Source: Spirogloea muscicola | Lineage: Eukaryota; Streptophyta; Zygnematophyceae; Spirogloeales; Spirogloeaceae | DNA length: 14,402 bases | Direction of reading: 5' to 3' | Assembly (NCBI GenBank): GCA_009602725.1 | Contig: WELB01000059.1 | Location: forward strand, 1 to 14,402 | In this document: positions 8,037-14,085 of the stretch, one piece after another | How positions within the stretch are numbered: position 1 is the first letter of the stretch | Layout of the letters: each line of letters begins with the position of its first letter | Translations under genes and position numbers: made by a program | The notes under the pieces: model-generated | Told to the model about the DNA's origin: nothing | The model's input: only the letters and a program-made list of their open reading frames with translations | Databases searched by the model: none

Positions 8037-11000
8037 ACTTGGTGAGTGCCAACGAGGCCGGGGCCGTCTGATGAGTGTGACCCAAACGGTGGCCGTCTGA
8101 GACGCAGCAGAAGAAGGTCACATACTTATACATACATACATAGATATATATACACCCAGACATATATCCACCAATAGCCAATTTGACATCAGCAGCTGCA
8201 GTCGTCCAAGCTCCCCAACAATCTGCCAGATCATCCCTTTTCTCCGACCGCCGCCGCCGCCGCCGCCGCCGCCGCCCGCCATGGCGCCGTTCGGGAAGCC
8301 GCTGGGGCAGGTGGCGCTGGCGGAGGCGCGCCGCAACTGGCCCTTCGTCGTCGGCTTCGCCGTCACCTTCGGCCTCGTCCTCCGCCTCTCCGCCTCGCTG
8401 CCCGGTGCAAGAGCCGCCCGCGCCGCCGCCCGCGTCCCGCCCGTCGCCGGCTATGGCTCCCGCCTTCGCCGCCGCTGCCGCCGCCGCGCTTTGCCTCTTG
8501 TGCTGACCCGCGACTCGCGGCGGCGCGGCGGCGGGTCCCCAGCGGAGGATCGCAACAAGTCGCCCTTCATCAACGTCAATGCGCATCGGTGAGCTCTCGC
8601 CAGGCCCTCCACTCTTAGCCACCGCCGCCGCCGCCGCCGCTCCACGGCGTCGTGCGGCCGGCGGCGGCCATGGACGCCGACGCCGAGCCGCCCACGAAGA
8701 AGCGCCTCCTGTCGGCCGTTGTCAAGGTCGGCTTCATCAATCAATATAGTATTTCCTCACCGTTACGATCGCGGCCATTGTGTGGAGCTTGTCAGGCTTT
8801 GATGAGGCTCTGCCATTGCCCGGCTGCTGTGAGGTCCTATGATTCAATTGGTTAGAGTATACGCCTGATAAGGGTAAAGTCAGCGGTTCAAGTCTACTTA
8901 GGCCAACTTCAAAACAGTAAGAAGAAGTATAGGGGAAGTAGGTTTGTGGTAGCGTTATAGCGTTGCCAAGGCTGAGGTTGAGGGTTCAAGTCCCTTGTTC
9001 CGCTCAGTGCAAGTGGATATCATCATCAAGATCAATACAAATCAGGAATGGTTGACACATATGCCTGTCGCTAATTCGAGTTTCGTCGGTCCAGGTCGGC
9101 GATGGAGAGGTGCTGCGGCCAGACAGCGCGCGGTCGGACGAGGGCCGGGTGGGGCGTGGCGATGGCGAGGCGCTCGACGGCCGCCGGCCGCGGCTGTACG
9201 ACCGCTTTGATGGCCCGAGGGTAGCGCCCTGGGCCTGAACCCTAAACCCTTAAACCCTGTACTCCTAAAGCCCTAAAAGTTAGGCCCTGACCCTAAACCC
9301 GAAAGCCAAAGGCAGGAAGCCAGCTGCGCTCCGTGTTGCTGGAAGGGACGGCGCTAGAGCTCTCAGCCTCCTTGCTCGCTTACAGGATGAGCCGCCGCCC
9401 ATCCCGGAGCCCTCGCCGCGCGTCCTGCCCAAGAACGACGACGAGCGCCTCGTCCGCCGCAACCGCCGCATGTTCGGCGCGCTGCTCGTTGGCACCCTTG
9501 AGGTCCGCTGCCTGAGAGCCCCACGAATGCCTGGCCAGCAACTCTTTTCTCGCTCCTGTAGCTGCCGGCTGAGCGCTCCACGTGCCGCGTGCCGCCTGTG
9601 ATATCACTGGGAGCAGAAGTTTCGAGAGGAGGACAAGCGGCTGCAGGGCAGCGAGGCTTTCCTACGCCGCAACGAGACACTCAAGCGGGTGTGTGATGCG
9701 CCTCCTCCTCCTCCTCCTCCTCCTCCTCCTCCTCCTTCCTGCACGCTGCACAAAAGTAAGCTATCAGCAGTAGCATACGGGTCATGTGCCAGAGCTCAGA
9801 TCTGAGGGTCTCAGGTAGCAGTTCCGATTTCTGGTATGACTGGTTTGCCTTAGCTGGCAGTCGTGCTTGCGTGTGCCACTGCGCTTTCAGCTATGTTGGT
9901 ACAGAATGCGTAGCTGTGAAGTCATGCTACATATGAAGAGCTCGTCAGCTGTAAGGATCACAAGACCTGGTGACAAATTACATCCTAGTCCCGATTGCGA
10001 ACGTGGGTGATGCTGTACGCAGGCGGAGGCCAAGGCGGACGAGGAACGGGAGCGTGCCCGGCAGAAGTTCCGGGAAGAAGCGGCAGAGCGGCGCAAGCGC
10101 GAGCTGGTGCGCTGTCCATCCCTCTGCAGCCCGCCATCGGGCATTGGCAGCGTCTTGCTGGGATCAAAACATGTGGGTATCTATCTTCATGAGTCAGATC
10201 TTGTGGCTAATGGATGTCTGAATGTTGTGCGCAGACGCTCAAGGCGAAGCTGGCGGCCAAGGTGGAAGAGAAGAGCTTGGAGCTGCTGTTCCTCCAGTGG
10301 CTCGCGCACCACACGCGGCTGCGCAGCTTCCTGCGCACCGCTGCGGAGCCGCATATCTACTTCCAGCCTGCCAAGCCCAGCGCCCCCTCCGACGAGCTCC
10401 ACGCGAGCCAGCAGGCGGTCAGGCCCCCACTGCCAGGCCAGGCCATTGGCGAGCGGGAAGGCCTTGGCAGTGCCCGTGCAGATACAGCTCACACTTGGGC
10501 CGCTGATGGGCTTGTGGTTGCCTTCTGGACATGTGCGTTGAGCGCAGATACTGGACGACTGGAAGAAAGAGCGGCGCATGGAGCTCTCGGCGGCCCAGAA
10601 GCAGGTCAAACTTGACCGTTTGCTTCTGGTCTTCATCAGGAGTATGGAGCTCCAGCAGAGGACGAGTCAGCTCTCACAGCTCCACGGAGGCTGACTGACA
10701 AGGCCCCCTGGTGTGCAGCTCGCTGAGGATCGCATGGCTGCCCTGGATGCGGAGCTGGCAAGGATGGCATCTCGGAGCAGCGGCGCCAGGAGGGGGCCAC
10801 CTCAGGGCCCGGCGGCGCAGAATGGTGGAGAGGGTGGAGTTGACAGTGTCCTCGAGGTAGAGAATGCCCGTCATCCGTGTCCTGGCCTTGTCAAGGTCCA
10901 CACCTGCGTCAAGGTCCACACCTGATGACTAGTATTTGGGATTAGGTGGTCACTTGCTGCTCGTATGTAGCCTGTGAGACACGTGTGCCGCTTGGCCATC

Positions 11001-11544
11001 ATGTTAGTTGCGTTTGGTGATGCCGATGCAACAGGAGGGTGGTGCGTCGGCAATGGAGTTGGGCGGCGGTGAGGGCCGCGAGGAGGAAGTGCCGGACGAG
11101 GAGGAGGAGGAGGAGCCCGAGGTGGAGGTGGAGGAGCCGGGGGCCGGCGGTGATGAGGAGGACGAGGATGCTGCTGTCAGCCAAGTCGCTGCTGCAGTCG
11201 ATGGCGTCGCAGAGGCAGAGGCTGCCGCGCCTGCCGGCGCCGACGAGGCTGGTATGGCAGAGGCCACGCAGGCAACGGCAGCAGCAGCAGAAGGAGATAA
11301 TGATCTTGTGGGGGTTGAAGCGGTCACTGGCGGCCAGCCTGAGAGCACTGTGGCTGTCGATGGCAGCAGCAACCAAGATGTTGGTGCCAGTGATGCCACT
11401 GGCAGTCACGGGGATGCTGGTGGTGTGGGTGGGGACGTCGATGAAGGTGGAGATGGCGGCGCCGAGGGCGGCAATGAAGGGTGTTGCGACGTCGTCGAAG
11501 GTGACGGCGTCAATGGCGGCGGGGAGGAGGCCGTGCAAAAGTAA
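7647..11544 (+). CDS. PNN: Pinin-like splicing / exon-junction-associated protein (10 exons, 511 aa)
   Basis: Homologue of pinin (memA-domain family), a nuclear protein tied to the spliceosome and exon junction complex. Exons: 7647-7787, 8619-8726, 9095-9220, 9386-9502, 9617-9688, 10023-10106, 10235-10417, 10548-10604, 10719-10856, 11035-11544. All are multiples of three, so every intron is phase 0. The N-terminus has KTEDELRREIQELDRQQRE, the plant pinin start. Exon 2 has the conserved PPTKKRLLSAVVK, continued by VGDGE in exon 3. The memA core (about residues 138-275) runs from LPKNDDERLVRRNRRMFG through GTLEKFREEDKRL and EAFLRRNETLKR to LELLFLQW and the AEPHIYFQPAKP segment. A charged helix follows, then an acidic tail (residues 343-511) rich in Glu, Asp, Gly and Ala. 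Exons 1 and 2 are separated by 831 bases holding another gene and an assembly N. A piece matching the usual ITERLRDPRG segment was not found, so one small exon may be missing there. An in-frame ATG at 7683 has a better start context. Confidence 0.88.
7816..7873 (+). repeat. (CT)n microsatellite, ending in an assembly N
   Basis: About 29 uninterrupted CT units in pinin intron 1, starting 28 bases after the exon 1 donor. The tract ends at 7874 with the only N in the window. The true length is therefore unknown, and the join of the two flanks is the least certain point of the sequence. Confidence 0.95.
7874..7874. other. Single ambiguous base / probable assembly junction
   Basis: The one N of the window sits exactly at the right edge of the (CT)n tract, as expected where reads fail in a microsatellite and two contigs were joined. 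Pinin exon 1 lies to the left and exons 2-10 to the right, which supports the overall order but not the distance. Confidence 0.8.
7893..7982 (-). CDS. Possible first exon of an unrecognised minus-strand gene (partial)
   Basis: From an ATG at 7982 the minus strand reads MAGAALVQRAQEWWDDHLAD followed by DERREASL, a charged, helix-like peptide unlike the low-complexity frames around it. A consensus donor (CTG followed by GTGAGC) follows at 7898. The continuation would run into the microsatellite and N. I do not recognise the family. A (GCC)n tract precedes the ATG, as it does for the divergent ATP synthase gene 299 bases away, so a shared bidirectional promoter is possible. It could also be chance open sequence in GC-rich DNA. 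Confidence 0.35.
8001..8036 (+). repeat. (GGC)n trinucleotide tract
   Basis: Roughly a dozen GGC units in pinin intron 1. They lie just upstream (in minus-strand sense) of the putative minus-strand ATG at 7982. This tract and the CCG tract at 8249-8276 generate long spurious Arg-, Ala- or Gly-rich frames on both strands. Confidence 0.85.
8110..8170 (+). promoter_or_regulatory. AT-rich TATA-like promoter region of the ATP synthase 6 kDa subunit gene
   Basis: An abrupt AT-rich island of CATA and TATA steps lies in otherwise very GC-rich sequence. It includes AGATATATATAC at about 8141-8152, some 130 bases upstream of the start codon at 8281. It is placed as expected for a core promoter and would also lie about 160 bases upstream of the minus-strand ATG at 7982. 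Assignment rests on composition and position only. Confidence 0.45.
8249..8276 (+). repeat. (CCG)n tract in the 5' UTR of the ATP synthase subunit gene
   Basis: About nine CCG units immediately upstream of the start codon at 8281. The start context has G at -3 and G at +4, which is favourable. Confidence 0.8.
8281..8592 (+). CDS. Mitochondrial ATP synthase 6 kDa subunit, plant type (2 exons, 57 aa)
   Basis: Small membrane-sector subunit of mitochondrial F1Fo ATP synthase, known from plants (about 55 aa; not the organelle-encoded subunit a, also called ATP6). Exons 8281-8404 and 8543-8592 join in phase 1 to 57 codons and stop at 8590. Exon 1 holds the family signature RRNWPFVVGFAVTFGLV, a short basic segment entering a single membrane helix (about residues 21-40). 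Exon 2 gives AEDRNKSPFINVNAHR, matching the plant ending (E)EDAKNSPF...HR. The 138-base intron has no in-frame stop, so unspliced mRNA would read through as a 103-residue protein; the length match to the family supports splicing. The gene lies wholly in pinin intron 1 on the same strand. Its stop is 26 bases before pinin exon 2, so its 3' end must overlap pinin sequence or be shared. Confidence 0.9.
   Translation: MAPFGKPLGQVALAEARRNWPFVVGFAVTFGLVLRLSASLPGARAARAAARVPPVAGYGSRLRRRCRRRALPLVLTRDSRRRGGGSPAEDRNKSPFINVNAHR
8833..8906 (+). pseudogene. Decayed organelle tRNA-Ile(GAU)
   Basis: A 74-base cloverleaf-like segment with D arm GATTCAATTGGTTAGAGT, anticodon loop CTGATAA (GAU at 8867-8869), variable region AAGTC and T arm with GGTTCAAGT. 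It closely follows the bacterial and organellar tRNA-Ile(GAU) pattern. Mismatches lie at acceptor pairs 1-72 and 3-70, one in the anticodon stem and one in the T stem. It lies in pinin intron 2 and ends 25 bases before a second organelle-like tRNA. It is probably part of a nuclear insertion of mitochondrial DNA and not a working gene. Confidence 0.8.
8932..9004 (+). pseudogene. Decayed mitochondrial-type tRNA-Gly(GCC)
   Basis: A 73-base segment with anticodon loop TTGCCAA (GCC at 8965-8967), followed by GGCTGAGGTTGAGGGTTCAA and an acceptor end TTCCGCT. The 3' half is very close to the plant mitochondrial tRNA-Gly pattern as I recall it. The 5' acceptor GGGGAAG mismatches at two positions, and the D arm has lost a base or two. 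It shares strand and intron with the tRNA-Ile remnant. Confidence 0.75.
9238..9303 (-). repeat. Interstitial telomere-like repeat in pinin intron 3
   Basis: Imperfect CCCTAAA/CCCTTAAA units (for example AACCCTAAACCCTTAAACCC) fill about 40 percent of intron 3 (9221-9385). The C-rich strand is on +, opposite to the patches at 401 and 6716. The units are diverged, and the intron's splice borders are intact. Confidence 0.8.
9701..9737 (+). repeat. (CCT)n trinucleotide tract in pinin intron 5
   Basis: About twelve CCT units starting 12 bases after the exon 5 donor. The tract is intronic, all-pyrimidine on the sense strand, and not part of the protein. Confidence 0.85.
10890..10924 (+). repeat. 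18-bp tandem duplication in pinin intron 9
   Basis: GTCAAGGTCCACACCTGC is followed directly by a second, nearly identical copy. If intron 9 were retained, translation would run through this duplication to a stop at 10923-10925. That would give a protein without the acidic tail. Confidence 0.8.
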
Positions 11545-12590
11545 AAGCTGGCCAAGCAGTGCGCTGGCAGGCCGGCTGCATCGCAAGTTGCCGAGCTTGA
11601 TGGCAATCACTTGCCAGCTCGACTCATATCCATTCTTGGCATCTGCAGGGTACATAGTCAAATTGTCCTGGATGATGCAGGGAAATTTAATCAGCTGCAG
11701 AGCATCTGAAGAGATGCTTGCAGAGTGCTTGAGACATCAGTTGCGAGGCAGCCCGTCTAGACCTCTGACCATGGCTAGACTCCTGCATGTAAGGCTTATC
11801 GACCATGCAGTCTGCATCCTCCTGCTTCCAGCTCCAATGTCAGGTGAAGTGGCACGGCGAAGTGGCGGCACAGTGCGTTACCTGCAGGCCAAATAAGTGG
11901 CTGGCCAAGATTTTTAGCTGGACGCGGCTGCAGGTGCCCCAATTGCGTCTAGGCAGTAGCACCCTCGTTGCTAAGATGCTGGTCAAGCTACCGGACACGA
12001 AGACCGATCTGAAGCACTCGTGGCAAGCAAGCTGGTGAAGATGCATGGGCTCTCTGAAGGGTGAGGTAAGAAGAACAGCAGAGGCGGCCAGATGGCGCAG
12101 CGGAGAGTAACTCGCACGCAACTGCAAACACTGGGGCAGAGGATGCGAGAGACGGAAAGGAAGTGCGAGACAGAGCAGCTTCCATCCTCGCCTTCCTCGC
12201 CCCATGAGGGAGCTCGTCTCTTCCGAGGAGAACGACTCTTCCAGAAGAAAGGACTCTGCCAGGAGAGGGCGGTGGTTGGGAGACGGCAGCCCAGAAGAGA
12301 GACTAAACGGAGCTCGAAGGGGCCAGAAGAGCGGTGACGAGGGGCAACGGCTGCGAAAGAAGATTGCGGCTGCTGAAGTCGGGAAAGCGGCTGTGGAAGC
12401 CAAGCAGATGCGTACAAAAGTGTTCATGACGGAGCCACAGGCTAGGCAGACAGGGCGCTCCTAGTACCCCCGTGTCAGCGGTAGGAAGTCTGATGAGCTG
12501 AGGGGAGGAAGAGCACCTTCGCTGCGCAAGCCAGAGGCGAAGGGGGAGTCGACGATCAGCTCTGCTTCAACGAGGAAGAGATAAGTGCTC
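11545..12590. other. Pinin 3' flank, no recognised gene
   Basis: About 1 kb downstream of the pinin stop. The first part should be 3' UTR, with a TGTAA at 11788. From about 12060 the sequence is purine-rich and gives a basic + strand frame (12204-12464; Arg, Lys, Ser and Glu rich) and an antisense frame (12427-11840). Neither resembles a family I know. It may be old repeat-derived sequence grading into the repeat field that begins near 12590. Confidence 0.5.
11788..11792 (+). terminator. Candidate polyadenylation signal TGTAA for pinin
   Basis: TGTAA is the common poly(A) signal in chlorophyte nuclear genes. This copy lies 244 bases after the pinin stop codon and is the first I see downstream. 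Five-base motifs occur by chance, so support is positional only. Confidence 0.35.
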
Positions 12591-12842
12591 GCCCATAGAG
12601 TAGAGCGGCTGGCAAAGCCAGCCCAAAAAGAGAAGAGCTAGCCCATGGAGAAGAGGGGCTGGCAAAGCCAACCCAAAGAGAGAAGGCGCGCGGTGCGCAT
12701 GAAAGTGAAGCGAGGTCAATTCAAGCCTCCATGTCCAGAGGAGCCGAAAGAGGAGAAGAAGAGCTCGCTCATGGAGAAGAGGGGCTGGCAAAGAGAGAAG
12801 AAAGAGAGAAGGTGCTCGCCCGTTGATTCCAGCCCATTAATA

Positions 12843-12994
12843 TGGGCTGGAAAAGCCAGCCCAACAAAGAATGAACAGAGTACGAGAAGGGGGCCAGGGG
12901 AAGCGCTAAGAAAAACAAGCACACAGAAACAAAGCAGCTACGAATCACTCAGTAACCTCTGTCATGCAGCCGCAGGTCGGAGATGCTAGGCTCG
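12843..12994 (-). repeat. Direct repeat copy 1: retroelement tail
   Basis: About 150 bases nearly identical to 13412-13553. On the minus strand it reads the last codons of the retroelement protein (EPSISDLRL...RGY, stop at 12949-12951) and then its 3' untranslated tail, ending in a GGGCTGG hairpin. A second inverted repeat, 12829-12850, overlaps that hairpin, so two alternative stem-loops compete. Confidence 0.8.
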
Positions 12995-13404
12995 TGGAAG
13001 TGGGTCCCCTGGCCGGAGCCAGAGGCAGCAGCGAGGGCTCTGCCGGCACGAAGGTGCAACGACCGGGCCATAGACCTCTGCAGCGAGACGGCCAGGCGCA
13101 TTCGATACAATTGCGCCAGCGACCCGGCTGCAGGAAACTCTACCGGCTCCCCATTTGAAGCGACGGGCGATGGTGTGGCGGGCGAGCTGGGTGAGCAGCT
13201 CGAGCCACCGAGCGCCCAGCGCCCCATGGGTGTCAATGGCTAATGGGTAGAACTCGTCTTCCCGCGGATGGTCTGCGTACTTCAGCTCTTTAGCCCGAGC
13301 GGCGCAGGCGACCGCATACCCAGCCTTGGTCGCACATTGGGCTGGGTGTGAGCGGTCATATCGGTGGTCACCACGTCCAGGAGAGGAAGAAAGTGCTCGA
13401 CCAT
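12949..13404 (-). pseudogene. Non-LTR retrotransposon (LINE-like) ORF2 C-terminus, frameshifted
   Basis: The minus strand encodes the end of a LINE-type reverse-transcriptase protein in three successive frames. First comes FLPLLDVVTTDMTAHTQPN (about 13396-13340), resembling the conserved DVTVTxPTA segment. Next comes CATKAGYAVACAARAKELKY, ADHPREDEFYPLAIDTHGAL, GARWLELLTQLARHTIARRF, the typical lysine-rich, FxPLaxxxxGalG region. Last comes LAQLYRMRLAVSLQRSMARS and a stop at 12949, matching the usual SVALQRGNA ending. Two frameshifts make it inactive. The reverse-transcriptase core is absent from the window. Family assignment rests on motif memory, and the exact clade is unknown. Confidence 0.65.
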
Positions 13405-13411
13405 TGAGAAT

Positions 13412-13553
13412 AGGGGCTGGAAAAACCAGCCCGAAAAAGAATGAACAGAGTACGAGAAGGGGGCCAGGGAAGCGCTAAGAAACAGAAAGAAAGCAGCTAC
13501 GAAACACTCAGTAACCTCTGCTAAGCAGCCGCAGGTCGGAGATGCTAGGCTCA
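13412..13553 (-). repeat. Direct repeat copy 2: 5'-truncated retroelement tail
   Basis: Second copy of the retroelement terminal codons (EPSISDLRLLSRGY, stop at 13508-13510) and 3' tail. Homology to copy 1 stops abruptly just above 13553, where copy 1 continues into coding sequence and copy 2 switches into hairpin-repeat sequence. That is the pattern of a 5'-truncated LINE insertion. Confidence 0.75.
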
Positions 13554-13559
13554 TTAATA

Positions 13560-13950
13560 GGGGCTGGCAAAGCCAACCCAAAAAGAGAAGGCGCGCGGTG
13601 TGCATGGAATTGAAGCGAGGCCAATTCAAGCAAAAAAAGAATGGACAATGTCCAGAGGAGCCGAAAGAAGAGCTCGCTCATGGAGAGGGGCTGGCAAAGC
13701 CAACCCAAAGAGAGAAGGCGCACGGTGCGCATGAAGGTGAAGCGAGGCCAATTCAAGCAAAAAAAGAATGGACAATGTCCAGAGGAGCCGAAAGAAGAGC
13801 TCGCTCATGGAGAAGAGGGGCTGGCAAAGCCAACCCAAAGAGAGAAGGCGCGCGGTGCGCATGGAATTGAAGCGAGGCCAATTCAAGCAAAAAAAGAATG
13901 GACAATGTCCAGAGGAGCCGAAAGAAAGATGAGTTCGCCCATAGAAGAGA
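13560..13950. repeat. Tandem array of three ~130-bp units
   Basis: Three consecutive units start with GGGGCTGGCAAAGCCAACCC at 13560, 13687 and 13817 (periods 127 and 130) and run to 13950. The second and third are nearly identical. Each contains the GCGC palindrome, the AATTCAAGCAAAAAAAGAAT segment and GGACAATGTCC. Both periods are 1 modulo 3, so each minus-strand frame reads successive units in a different frame. Confidence 0.85.
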
Positions 13951-14085
13951 GGGGCTGGCAGAAGCCAGCCAACGAAGAATGGACAAAAGAAAGAGGAGAA
14001 GAAGAGCTGGCCCATGGAGAAGAGGGGCTGGCAAAGCCAGCCCATGGAGAATGGACAGTGGAAAAGGGACTTCACAGTACGAAGC

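Larger units (their letters stand above)
8833..9004 (+). mobile_element. Probable NUMT (nuclear mitochondrial DNA) in pinin intron 2
   Basis: Two decayed organelle-type tRNAs lie in tandem 25 bases apart on one strand, with an AT-richer spacer than the surrounding exons. A single transferred mitochondrial fragment explains both better than two separate tRNA retro-insertions would. The outer borders are not visible and may lie anywhere within intron 2 (8727-9094). A plastid source is possible for the Ile copy, but the Gly(GCC) copy fits mitochondria better. Confidence 0.6.
12590..14085. repeat. Purine-rich hairpin repeat field
   Basis: About ten copies of a short perfect or near-perfect inverted repeat, typified by GGGCTGGCAAAGCCAGCCC, occur at about 12607, 12655, 12781 (broken), 12843, 13413, 13560, 13687, 13817, 13951 and 14024. 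Between 13560 and 13951 they belong to a tandem unit with spacings 127, 130 and 134. Each unit also carries a GCGCGCGGTGCGC or similar palindrome and the palindrome GGACAATGTCC (at 13643, 13770 and 13900). A related unit is at 12655. The + strand is strongly purine-rich (AGAGAAG, AAAGAAGAG). Long minus-strand frames here are by-products of the repeats. Confidence 0.85.

Noticed and set aside
7462-8622. 386-codon minus-strand open frame across pinin intron 1
   Set aside because: It runs through the (CT)n, (GGC)n and (CCG)n tracts and the N, and is antisense to pinin exon 1 and the ATP synthase gene. Composition alone keeps it open.
8833-9004. Working nuclear tRNA-Ile and tRNA-Gly genes
   Set aside because: Acceptor and other stems carry mismatches, and the pattern is organellar, so they are better called remnants.
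11039-11896. 285-codon + frame overlapping the acidic pinin exon
   Set aside because: Arg/Ser-rich shadow of the Glu/Asp-rich last exon. The acidic frame joins exon 9 in phase and ends at a stop at 11544.
11840-12427. 195-codon minus-strand frame
   Set aside because: Antisense of a purine-rich stretch, Ser/Leu/Pro-rich, with no recognisable motif.
12204-12464. Basic 86-codon + frame as a pinin RS-like tail or separate gene
   Set aside because: Pinin already has a clear stop at 11544, no splice route to this frame was convincing, and the base composition matches the adjoining repeats.
13560-14030. CRISPR-like array
   Set aside because: The repeated units are contiguous with no variable spacers, no cas genes are present, and the genome is eukaryotic.
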